38,476 nucleotides of DNA from Candidatus Eisenbergiella pullistercoris. Its GTDB lineage: Bacteria; Bacillota; Clostridia; Lachnospirales; Lachnospiraceae. A model generated the notes under the pieces. The model searched no databases. It was not told where the DNA came from and saw only the letters and a list, made by a program, of their open reading frames with translations. Positions within the stretch are counted from its first letter, which is position 1; each line of letters opens with the position of its first letter. The stretch is taken from positions 1-38,476 of the forward strand of contig DXDD01000050.1 in assembly GCA_019115665.1 (NCBI GenBank), given 5' to 3'. Shown here piece by piece: positions 16,151-23,020 of the stretch. A program made the translations under genes and the position numbers.

Positions 16151-16377
16151 AAATCCCCTTCCGGCACAATACGCTGATTCCGCAGAATGCGCAGGGGTAC
16201 AGCCGAAAGCGGCGACACAATCCGCGAAGCGGAATTGTGCGTTGTACCCTGGAGCAGGCTGCGGTGCAGGCCATCCTGCCTTCTCCCGATCCTGTCTCCC
16301 GGCGGCGACTCGCCGCCGGTCCGAAGCTGTGCGCAGCCCTGACGGCTGCCTCCGGTTTCCCTGCCGGCAGGGGATTT
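16151..16377 (-). ncRNA. Candidate retron ncRNA (msr-msd) with a1/a2 inverted repeat
   Basis: A 227-nt structured region 24 bases upstream of the metalloprotease start. Its ends pair: a1 at 16362-16377 and a2 at 16151-16166 match at 15 of 16 positions (read on the minus strand AAATCCCCTGCCGGCA against TGCCGGAAGGGGATTT). In the order of transcription the enclosed stems are GCAGCC/GGCTGC (16333-16349), CCGGCGGCG/CGCCGCCGG (16299-16319), GCAGG/CCTGC (16266-16279), and a long hairpin CAGGGTACA/TGTACCCCTG (16192-16251). The long hairpin contains CACAAT-CCGC/GCGG-ATTGTG (16216-16239) and GCCG/CGGC (16202-16213). Short stems first, then one long stem, all closed by a1/a2, is the layout of retron ncRNAs; the long hairpin would be the msd. 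A branch guanosine in an AGC context exists (about 16345-16350) but is not directly next to a1 as in the best-known examples, so the exact priming site is uncertain. Confidence 0.65.
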
Positions 16378-16385
16378 CTTTTTTC

Positions 16386-16414
16386 AACATATCACAAAAC
16401 CGGCCATATGAAAA
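16386..16414 (-). promoter_or_regulatory. Promoter of the retron ncRNA and operon
   Basis: On the minus strand TTTTCA (16409-16414), a 17-base spacer, and an extended -10 TGaTATGTT (TATGTT at 16386-16391). The predicted start of transcription, about 16379, falls at the very beginning of the a1 repeat, which supports both calls. Confidence 0.6.
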
Positions 16415-16450
16415 GCCCCCTCTGTCCCGTTCACTACGGGGAGAAAGGGG
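16411..16450 (-). terminator. Terminator-like hairpin upstream of the retron promoter
   Basis: On the minus strand a GC-rich stem (CCCCC...CCCG with CGGG...GGGGG, 16416-16450) is followed by CTTTT. It would end transcripts coming from ddh and the repeat array, and its T-run overlaps the retron -35. Confidence 0.5.
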
Positions 16451-16501
16451 GGAAATATTGAGGTAAGAATAGGATTGAATTCATATGCCGAAGGATCCGG
16501 G

Positions 16502-16544
16502 TATGATATCTCTGCATGATATTTCTATATGATATCTCTGCATG
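16502..16544. repeat. 17-bp direct repeat
   Basis: TATGATATCTCTGCATG occurs at 16502-16518 and again, without change, at 16528-16544 (period 26). Confidence 0.85.
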
Positions 16545-16572
16545 CTAACCTGACAGGGCGCCCCGGCAGGCT

Positions 16573-17113
16573 GGACGGTTAAAATTGGGAAATTCCTGTC
16601 CTGTAACCGTACCAAAAACGCCCTGCGACGGTTAAGATCCGCCTTTCAGGGGCCTGGAACCGTACATTTTGGGGTTCTTGGAAAACCGGTACGGTTAGGA
16701 TCTGACTTTCGGGGGCCTGGAACCGTACATTTTGAGGCTCTTGGAAGACCGGTACGGTTAGGATCCGCCTTTCAGGGGCCTGGAACCGTACATTTTGGAG
16801 CCCTGTACGGTTCCAAGCTGATTTTCGGGGACCTGGAACCGTACATTTTTGAATCTTGTACGGTTAGGATCTCCTTTTCAGGGTTTGGGAACCGTACATT
16901 TCAGATTTGGGTACGGTTAGATTCCATTTTTTTGAAAATGGAACCGTATCATGGCCTGATTTGGCATCATATCAAAATGTACGGTTCTGAATGCGTTTCC
17001 ATGTACGATTCCGAATGCCTTTCCATGTACGATTCCGAATGCCTTTCCATGTACGATTCCGAATGCCTTTCCATGTACGGTTCCGAATGCCTTTCCGCGT
17101 TTCCCAACCGTAT
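16573..17113. repeat. Alternating inverted 8-mer array plus 24-bp tandem repeat
   Basis: Fourteen 8-mer sites alternate strictly in orientation from 16573 to 16949: GTACGGTT-type at 16573, 16626, 16689, 16752, 16805, 16858 and 16911; AACCGTAC-type at 16605, 16658, 16721, 16784, 16837, 16890 and 16942. The first two GTACGGTT-type sites and the last AACCGTAC-type site carry one or two changes. Start-to-start steps are only 21, 31 or 32 bases. A further 24-bp tandem repeat (units at 16979, 17003, 17027, 17051 and 17075, each starting GTACGGTT or GTACGATT) follows, and AACCGTAT at 17106 closes the array. The array fills the space between the end of ddh and the retron promoter. No gene is supported in it. 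Confidence 0.9.
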
Positions 17114-17137
17114 ATGAGTGAAAATTTCCAGGAACGA

Positions 17138-18130
17138 TTACAGCATCGTCCTGCGCAGGGTCTCGCCGTCCATGGCGCTCAGGTAAGCGGGCGCGATATC
17201 GAACACGGTCTTGCAGCCGCACTGTCCTTCCTTTGCCAGGCGGTATGCGGCGCGGGCGAACGCAACGAGCACGGAAGAGGTGAAGGCCGGGTTGGAATCC
17301 AGCTTCAGGCTGTATTCGATCACATCGCCGTACTCCTCATTCCAGCCGGTCTTTCCGGTGCGGATCACGAAGCCGCCGTGCGGGATGCCGCTGTGGTCAC
17401 GCTTCATTTCCTCGGCGCTGATGAAATGCACCGTGGTATCATATTCGTCAAAATAGTTGGGCATGGTCTTGATCTCTTCCTCGATCCGGGCAAGATCCGC
17501 GCCCTCCTCGGCTACCACAAAACACTCTCTGGTGTGCTTTTCTCTGGTGGTCAGCTCCGGGTTCTCTCCCGCGCGCACCCGCTCCAGCGCTTCCTCCACG
17601 GGAATGGTGTATTGTCTGGCGTCCGCAACGCCTTCAATCCTGCGGACCGCATCGGAATGGCCCTGGCTGACGCCCTTGCCCCAGAAGGTATAATCCTTGC
17701 CGCAGGGAAGGATCGCGTTGGCATACAGGCGGTTCAGGGAAAACATGCCGGGATCCCAGCCGCAGGAAATGATGCCGACCTTACCGCTCTTTTTTGCAGC
17801 CTCATCCACCGCCGCGAAATGCTCCGGAATCTTCGCATGGGTGTCAAAGCTGTCGATCACGTTGAAATACTGAACATATTCCGGGGTCTGCACCGGAAGA
17901 TCCGTAGCGCTTCCGCCGCAGAGGATCATCACGTCGATCTCGTCCTTCATCGCCGCCGCTTCTTCCACACGGCAGACCTTCACGCCCTCCGTCAAAATGG
18001 AAACTGTCGCGGGGTCTCGTCTGGTGAACACCGCCGCAAGCTTCATATCCGGGTTCTGTTTAATGGCGCATTCCACGCCCTTTCCCAGGTTTCCGTAACC
18101 CAGGATACCGATTCTGATCTGTTCGCTCAT
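17138..18130 (-). CDS. ddh: meso-Diaminopimelate dehydrogenase
   Basis: A 330-residue NADP-dependent enzyme that makes meso-diaminopimelate in one step from tetrahydrodipicolinate and ammonia (EC 1.4.1.16), feeding lysine and peptidoglycan synthesis. Seen: Rossmann motif GILGYGNLGKG at residues 8-18, FTRRDP after the second strand, CGGSATDLP, IDSFDTHAKIP, the active-site GIISCGWDPGMFSLNRL, and WGKGVSQGHSDAVRRI. These are diagnostic. Start at 18130 has AGGAGG nine bases upstream; the open frame continues 300 codons further but that part is antisense to another gene and has no family similarity. Length is normal. A hairpin module (18149-18217) lies just 5' of the ribosome binding site. Confidence 0.95.
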   Translation of the reverse strand: MSEQIRIGILGYGNLGKGVECAIKQNPDMKLAAVFTRRDPATVSILTEGVKVCRVEEAAAMKDEIDVMILCGGSATDLPVQTPEYVQYFNVIDSFDTHAKIPEHFAAVDEAAKKSGKVGIISCGWDPGMFSLNRLYANAILPCGKDYTFWGKGVSQGHSDAVRRIEGVADARQYTIPVEEALERVRAGENPELTTREKHTRECFVVAEEGADLARIEEEIKTMPNYFDEYDTTVHFISAEEMKRDHSGIPHGGFVIRTGKTGWNEEYGDVIEYSLKLDSNPAFTSSVLVAFARAAYRLAKEGQCGCKTVFDIAPAYLSAMDGETLRRTML

Positions 18131-18148
18131 TCTGAATTTCCTCCTGTT

Positions 18149-18222
18149 CTGCCGCCGCAGGCAGCAATCAAATAAAAGAACGGCATCAGCCGCTCTTTCA
18201 TACGAACCTCCGGTTCGCGTCG
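18149..18222. repeat. Compound hairpin module upstream of ddh
   Basis: Three stems: CTGCC/GGCAG (18149-18164), AAAGAaCGGC/GCCGcTCTTT (about 18175-18198) and CGAACC-tcc-GGTTCG (18203-18217). Order and partial sequence match the 86-bp element at 4238 (GAACGGC and ACGAACC stems). On the minus strand it ends directly before the AGGAGG of ddh. Confidence 0.7.
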
Positions 18223-18517
18223 GCCTGCTTATATGAAACTGCCCTCTTTTGGCGTCGTTTTCAGCAGCTTCATGCGGTTCCATTTTCGTGTTCCAGTATA
18301 TAACAAAACCGGCCGGAAGCCAATCCTTATTTCCTGCCGGTATCGTTTCATCAGAAAACTTTTTTTTCTTATATGTTTCTTTCTTCGGATGATTCACGTT
18401 ATATACTGGAAAAAGCCGGAATTTTATGTCACAATAATCAGCAGGATGGGGGATTTTCAGCCCGTTCGGATTGCAAAATTTGTAAAAGTATATTCTGAGG
18501 AAGGAACATTCACAGTT

Positions 18518-18919
18518 ATGGAAATCAGAGAATATAAAATATACAGAGAAGCGGACATTCTGAACCTTTACGCAAGCGTCGGGTGGACATCCTATACCGG
18601 ATCTCCCGAAATATTGCGCAAAGGATTTGAAAATTCGCTGCTGACGCTGGCTGCGTATGAAGGAGAACGACTGATCGGTATCGTTCGAGCTGTGGGAGAT
18701 GGCCACACCATTATTTTCATACAGGATATTCTGGTTCTTCCGGAGTATCAACGAAAAGGAATCGGTTCCGCACTTCTTCAGGAAATCCTGTCGAGATACA
18801 GCATGGTACGCCAGATTGAACTTGTAACAGATAACGATCCGAAAACCATTTCCTTTTACCGTTCCATGGGATTCCGGGAAATGTCGGAATCCGGATGTAT
18901 CGGTTTTATAAAAACCTGA
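18518..18919 (+). CDS. GNAT family N-acetyltransferase
   Basis: A 133-residue GNAT domain protein. The acetyl-CoA pyrophosphate loop is in VLPEYQRKGIGSALLQEIL (about residues 75-93), following the strand FIQDILV, and the late strand ends in FYRSMGF, both typical. The acceptor substrate is unknown; the ISFYRSMGFREM ending is common to small-molecule acetyltransferases. I chose ATG 18518, with GAGGAAGG somewhat far upstream (about 14 bases), because the longer frame upstream gives a hydrophobic, non-family sequence. The gene and its 280-base upstream region are clearly more AT-rich than the neighbours, and it is the only plus-strand gene between two minus-strand genes, so recent acquisition is possible. 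Confidence 0.85.
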   Translation: MEIREYKIYREADILNLYASVGWTSYTGSPEILRKGFENSLLTLAAYEGERLIGIVRAVGDGHTIIFIQDILVLPEYQRKGIGSALLQEILSRYSMVRQIELVTDNDPKTISFYRSMGFREMSESGCIGFIKT

Positions 18920-18998
18920 TAAGCCTGATCGGACAGAGGAATTTCCTTCTTCTGTCCGATTAGGCAATGCGCAATCCCAAACTGACCAATTTTCTTTC

Positions 18999-20390
18999 TC
19001 AGTTAAAATACATCCCCAGATACTTCCTCGTATTCTCCGCCATCTCGTCAAACAGCCGTCTGGCGTCGGGCATGGAGAGGTTCATGTTGGGATCCATCTG
19101 GAAAGCGCGGAAGGCTTTTTCCAGATCCCGGTCCAGGGCGGCCTGCACGATCAGCTCCTGTATGCCGCTGACGCGGGAAACGAGCGGATAGATGGATTCC
19201 GGAAGCGGGCCGGCAAATACGGGGCGGACGCTGTCCGCAGAAAAATGCGCGTTGGTCTCCACTACGGCTCCGAAGGGCAGATTGGGGATCTGGCCCAGGT
19301 TGGGAATGTTCACGTTGGTCACCAGATCCCGCAGGCCCAGGATGGCCCGCATCTGCTGTACGCCCTCCTCGCCGGTCTGGCTGATGACGGGCGTTTCTTC
19401 GCCGGTGTACAGGCGTTCGCTTCTTTCCAGGCGTTTCTTCAGGTCCTCTTTTCTCCAGGCCACGGTGGTCAGGCCGAAGCACCAGCTCTTCACTGTCTCC
19501 GGATCCTTCAGGTACCAGCTTCCCGGACAGAACTCCGCCAGATGTCTGTCGCCCGCCGCCGCGATCGCGCCGAAGCGCAGGAACAGATCCATCTTCACCC
19601 GCTCCCTGCTGGCGAAGGAATTGTTCATCCAGTTGTTGTCCGCCTGCTCGGAAAAGCCCTCCGCCGCGTATTTTTCACAGAAGCTCCGATACAGGGGGAA
19701 CAGGTCGATGTTCTTATATTTTGCCTCGGTCAGCCAGGTGAAATGGTTCACGCCTACCACGTTCACCCGGATCTCCTCCCGCTTTGCGTCCTCAATCCCC
19801 AGCATGTCCTTTAACACAAGCGCCAGCAGCTTCTGGGTGCCGAATACCTCATGGCAGCAGCCAAAGGCCTTGATCTGCGGGAAAACCCGGTACAGCGTCC
19901 GGACGCAGACCGTCATGGGATTGGTGTAGTTGATCACCCAGGCGTCCGGGCAGAAATCCCGGATGGCCGCCGCGATCTCCTCAAACATGGGGATGGTGCG
20001 AAGCGCCCGCACCAGGCCGCCGGGGCCCGCGGTATCTCCCACGGACTGATAAATGCCGTATTTTTCCGGCGCGTGCACGTCGCTTTCCATCTCGTCAAAG
20101 GTTCCCGGAAGAATGGAGATCACCACAAAATCCGCTCCCGTCAGCGCCTCTTTCAGGGTATCCACCGCCTTATACTCCCATGCGGAGCGGCAGTCCGGCA
20201 GCTCCTTCATCCGGTTCCCGATCACCGCGTTTTTCTCCGCCGCCTCTCTGTCGATGTCATAGAGCGCCACAGTGCCGTTCATGTCGTCCACCGCCGCCAG
20301 GTCGCTCATCAGCCCCCAGGCCCAGCCTCTGGATCCCCCGCCGATGTAAGCGATTTTCACATCCTCCGCCCGATTTCCCACGTATTTCAT
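18999..20390 (-). CDS. lplD: GH4 alpha-galacturonidase (LplD-like)
   Basis: A 463-residue family 4 glycosidase, which cleaves glycosides by an NAD+- and Mn2+-dependent redox mechanism. Seen: nucleotide-binding IAYIGGGSRGWAW (13-25), NPMT (157-160), metal ligands Cys179 and His216 (in GCCHEVFGTQ and VGVNHFTW), SVGDTAGPGG (116-125) and DRHLAEF. The sequence closely follows my memory of Bacillus LplD, shown to be an alpha-galacturonidase (EC 3.2.1.67); other GH4 members are alpha-galactosidases or 6-phospho-glucosidases. It would release galacturonic acid from pectin oligomers in the cytoplasm. The ATG at 20390 has GAGAGGAAG upstream. It is divergent from an AraC-type regulator, its probable controller. 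Confidence 0.82.
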   Translation of the reverse strand: MKYVGNRAEDVKIAYIGGGSRGWAWGLMSDLAAVDDMNGTVALYDIDREAAEKNAVIGNRMKELPDCRSAWEYKAVDTLKEALTGADFVVISILPGTFDEMESDVHAPEKYGIYQSVGDTAGPGGLVRALRTIPMFEEIAAAIRDFCPDAWVINYTNPMTVCVRTLYRVFPQIKAFGCCHEVFGTQKLLALVLKDMLGIEDAKREEIRVNVVGVNHFTWLTEAKYKNIDLFPLYRSFCEKYAAEGFSEQADNNWMNNSFASRERVKMDLFLRFGAIAAAGDRHLAEFCPGSWYLKDPETVKSWCFGLTTVAWRKEDLKKRLERSERLYTGEETPVISQTGEEGVQQMRAILGLRDLVTNVNIPNLGQIPNLPFGAVVETNAHFSADSVRPVFAGPLPESIYPLVSRVSGIQELIVQAALDRDLEKAFRAFQMDPNMNLSMPDARRLFDEMAENTRKYLGMYFN

Positions 20391-20406
20391 TTCTTCCTCT
20401 CTTTCC

Positions 20407-20506
20407 TGCCGCCATAGGCGGCACTAAAATCGTGAGGAATTGGCCTTATGGCCAATTCCTAGGGAAAAGCAAAGCTTTTCCCGCCTTCCTGCCGCCGCAG
20501 GCGGCA
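20407..20506. repeat. Compound hairpin module of four perfect stems upstream of lplD
   Basis: TGCCGCC-ata-GGCGGCA (20407-20423), AGGAATTGGCC-ttat-GGCCAATTCCT (20435-20460), GGGAAAAGC-aaa-GCTTTTCCC (20462-20482) and TGCCGCC-gca-GGCGGCA (20490-20506). The same TGCCGCC/GGCGGCA stem starts and ends the module. On the minus strand it lies directly 5' of the lplD ribosome binding site, like the modules before ddh and the MBL gene. Confidence 0.85.
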
Positions 20507-20587
20507 TTTCATTTTGTTTATCGTAGCATGCAATATATGAACAGAAAAGCCAAAATACTGCTTTTTTATTTCAGAATCGTTCAGATA

Positions 20588-20616
20588 TTGCTCTCTTCGT
20601 TTTTCTCTGCTATACT
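20588..20616 (+). promoter_or_regulatory. Promoter of the AraC-type regulator
   Basis: TTGCTC (20588-20593), a 17-base spacer and TATACT (20611-20616), about 90 bases before the start codon. Confidence 0.6.
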
Positions 20617-20705
20617 CACTGCAAAAGGAAGCCGTCGTTTTTTCACGGGTCGTTTTTTTCAGGGGCCGCTTTTCAGGCTGGAGAAGGAAAGGGGAAAGCA
20701 GGAAA

Positions 20706-21557
20706 ATGAAACATACGGAATATGCCCCATATGCCGGATTTGGCGTGGAATATATCCGCAATCCGCAGAAAATGAACATGAAAATGCAGCATTACCACGA
20801 TTCCTATGAGCTTTATCTGCAGACCGCCGGGGAACGCACCCTTCTTTTGAACGATCTGCGCTATACGCTCCGTCCCGGCGATCTGTATTTTCTGAAGCCC
20901 TTTGAGCTGCATTATACCAAAAGCTATGAATCTTCCTATTATGAGCGTTATCTGATGAACATTCCCGCCTCCTGTCTGTCTCCGATCCTGACGGAAAGCG
21001 AGGCAGCCGCGCTGTTCGCTTCGCTGGACTCCTGTGTGCTGCACCTGAATGAAGGGCAGACCGCCGAAATGCTGGACTGTTTCCGAAAAGCGGAAAATTA
21101 CGGACGCAGGAAGGGCTTTCTCACCGAAAAACTGCTGTGCTCCACCATCCTTCAGACGCTCGTTTTTGTCTCCGAACTGTTAAAGCAGGAGGAGATCGCA
21201 GAGGGGCTTTCCGCGGAGCGCATTCCGGAGGAGATCGTCTCCGCCATTCGTTATATCAACCGCCATTACAGCGAACCCGTCAGTCTGGAACAGGCCGCCG
21301 AACGTGTCCACATGAGCCGGTATCATTTCTGCCGCGTTTTTCACAGCGCTGCCGGAGCCACCTTTCTGGAATACCTGTACAACGTCCGTCTGGCAAAGGC
21401 GCACCAGCTTCTGCTTGGCAGCGACCTGCGCCTGAGTGAGATCGCTTCCCGCTGCGGTTTTTCCTCCACGTCCCATCTGACGCGGATTTTTAAAAATACC
21501 TATGGAATGCCGCCAGGGGAATTTCGGAAAAAAGCGGGCGCCCTTTCCGGAGTCTGA
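20706..21557 (+). CDS. AraC family transcriptional regulator
   Basis: A 283-residue regulator. The N-terminal 100 residues form a cupin-like sugar-sensing domain (MQHYHDSYELYLQTAGERTLLLNDLRYTLRPGDLYFLKPFELH). The C-terminal 95 residues hold two helix-turn-helix units: PVSLEQAAERVHMSRYHFCRVFHSAAG and LRLSEIASRCGFSSTSHLTRIFKNTYGMPPGEFRK, the second being the classical AraC signature. It is a cytoplasmic protein. Being divergent from lplD across about 315 bases with the promoter between them, it likely activates galacturonide use. Start ATG at 20706 has AGGAAA upstream. Confidence 0.9.
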   Translation: MKHTEYAPYAGFGVEYIRNPQKMNMKMQHYHDSYELYLQTAGERTLLLNDLRYTLRPGDLYFLKPFELHYTKSYESSYYERYLMNIPASCLSPILTESEAAALFASLDSCVLHLNEGQTAEMLDCFRKAENYGRRKGFLTEKLLCSTILQTLVFVSELLKQEEIAEGLSAERIPEEIVSAIRYINRHYSEPVSLEQAAERVHMSRYHFCRVFHSAAGATFLEYLYNVRLAKAHQLLLGSDLRLSEIASRCGFSSTSHLTRIFKNTYGMPPGEFRKKAGALSGV

Positions 21558-21577
21558 AAGCGGGCTGCGAATTTATC

Positions 21578-22603
21578 TCAGCCTTTCTCCGCGTATCTCA
21601 CCGTTTTATAAACGGTTACTCCCGTCTCGATCAGGATACAGGCCCAGATCACCAGAAGCACGATGGTTTCCAGCCTGCCCGTTCCATACAGGGTCAGCAG
21701 GTCCCCCTTTGTTCCCTGCCAGTCAAACTCCTGCCTCAGCTCCTGTACGAAGGAAGGATTGAAAAAAGGAAGCCCCTTCAGCAGAATCCAGGCAAATACT
21801 GCCTGAACCGCCCCGCTGATCAGACAGATGATCAGGACCGTCCGGCAGTAGCATCCGCAGACCAGCCGCACCACGTCATCCGCGAACCCTGCCGCCAGCG
21901 AAATCAGAAGCACCGGAAGAATGATGTTCCACCGCTCCAGGTTAAAAATGGGAATGGTACGGATGAATGTGCCGTTCTCAAAGGCATAGGCCCCAAACAG
22001 CCACGGCGCGAAGATCATCAGACCTGCAAGCAGCGCCTCAAAAATCAGGTTCACAGCTTCATCCGACCGCTTTATCTCCGCCTTGGAATCCGGTACCGGC
22101 GGAAGCAGCATGGGAACCCACTTTCTTCGTTCGGCGCCGTTCGCTTCTGCCATCCTGAATTCTTTCCTGAAATCTACCCGGATCTTCCTTCTTTCCAGAA
22201 TCATGAACAGGACCGTCACCGCTCCCACCGCGCTGAGAGCTCCCGTCACTGCGCTGGAAACAGCCTCTGTCAAAATCCCTGCCCCATCCCTCTGGAGCGC
22301 TCCCTGTACCACTCCGGAAACGACGACGGAAAGTGCCACCGCGGCCAGCACGATCTTTAAAAGCCACCGGTAATCCTCCGCATATTCCGGCCCGATCACC
22401 CAGCCCGGCTCCTCCCGGTATTTCTGCGCAAAAACAGCCGGGTCCCCGAGCTCCTTCAGCGCTTCCTCCATACCCTTCTGCTCCGCCATGTCCGTGATCA
22501 GCTCCTCCAGCTCCCTCGCGGTCTCTTCCCGCTGATCCTTCGCAAGCCTTCTTGTCACCTGATAAATGTACCGCTGCATCAGCTCTCTGTCCGCTTCCGT
22601 CAT
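21578..22603 (-). CDS. HAAS-domain membrane protein (PadR partner)
   Basis: A 341-residue protein. The first 75 residues are a helical, charged HAAS/permease-prefix-like domain (YIYQVTRRLAKDQREETARELEELITDM, then EEALKELGDPAVFAQKYRE), seen in proteins controlled by PadR regulators. About six hydrophobic segments follow (around 80-105, 115-140, 195-215, 230-250, 260-280, 310-330). Its function is unknown; such proteins are thought to act in membrane-stress sensing or as accessory permease parts. It starts 4 bases after the PadR gene on the same strand, so they form an operon. Confidence 0.75.
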   Translation of the reverse strand: MTEADRELMQRYIYQVTRRLAKDQREETARELEELITDMAEQKGMEEALKELGDPAVFAQKYREEPGWVIGPEYAEDYRWLLKIVLAAVALSVVVSGVVQGALQRDGAGILTEAVSSAVTGALSAVGAVTVLFMILERRKIRVDFRKEFRMAEANGAERRKWVPMLLPPVPDSKAEIKRSDEAVNLIFEALLAGLMIFAPWLFGAYAFENGTFIRTIPIFNLERWNIILPVLLISLAAGFADDVVRLVCGCYCRTVLIICLISGAVQAVFAWILLKGLPFFNPSFVQELRQEFDWQGTKGDLLTLYGTGRLETIVLLVIWACILIETGVTVYKTVRYAEKG

Positions 22604-22607
22604 ATCC

Positions 22608-22946
22608 TCACTCCTCCCGCAGCAGTCCGTTCATGGTTTCAGAAACCGCAGACCACTGCTTCTTCATTTCCTCATACATGAAATCTCCAAGCACAGTACG
22701 GCGATAGTATTTTCTCGGCTTCGCCTCTTTCGTATCCCACTCGCTCTTTAACAGCCCCTGCTTCTCCAGCCTCCGCAGAAGCGGGTACAGGGTGTTCGCC
22801 TCGATTTCCACGCCCTTCTCCTCCAGGCTCTGCACCAGCGCATATCCGTATTTCGGTTCCCTCATCTGACTCAGGACGCTCAGGATCAGCGTTCCCCTCC
22901 GCAGCTCCTGTCTGAGATTTTCCAGCAGATCTCTTTCTTCACCCAC
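22608..22946 (-). CDS. PadR family transcriptional regulator
   Basis: A 112-residue winged-helix protein: LRRGTLILSVLSQMREPKYGYALVQSLEEKG, then EANTLYPLLRRLEKQGLLKSEW and KPRKYYRRTVLG. This is the PadR core with a short C-terminal helix (subfamily 2 type). It starts at GTG 22946, with a strong AGGAGG nine bases upstream. The promoter carries a TGTA-N3-TACA palindrome between -35 and -10, so it probably represses itself and the HAAS gene. Confidence 0.9.
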   Translation of the reverse strand: MGEERDLLENLRQELRRGTLILSVLSQMREPKYGYALVQSLEEKGVEIEANTLYPLLRRLEKQGLLKSEWDTKEAKPRKYYRRTVLGDFMYEEMKKQWSAVSETMNGLLREE

Positions 22947-22968
22947 GGTAGATGTACCTCCTGAATTT

Positions 22969-22998
22969 ATTATAATGTGTATCGTACAGTATTGTCAA
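22969..22998 (-). promoter_or_regulatory. padR promoter with embedded operator
   Basis: On the minus strand TTGACA (22993-22998), an 18-base spacer and TATAAT (22969-22974), all consensus. The palindrome TGTA-cga-TACA (22978-22988) is inside the spacer, a fitting place for PadR binding. Confidence 0.75.
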
Positions 22999-23020
22999 TT
23001 ATAAATTATTTCTGTTTTAA

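Noticed and set aside
16127-16390. An 88-codon N-terminal extension of the metalloprotease
   Set aside because: It would translate the hairpin-rich ncRNA region and gives Arg/Gly/Pro-rich sequence; ATG 16126 has its own ribosome binding site.
16573-17113. CRISPR array
   Set aside because: The sequences between the 8-mers are themselves repeated and not unique spacers, the repeated core is short and alternates orientation, and no cas gene is near.
16917-17222. Small repeat proteins encoded by the 24-bp units on either strand
   Set aside because: No ribosome binding site or family similarity; open frames follow from a repeat length divisible by three.
18131-19051. A 300-codon N-terminal extension of ddh in the same frame
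   Set aside because: It is antisense to the GNAT gene, has no family similarity, and a perfect ribosome binding site precedes the ddh ATG at 18130.
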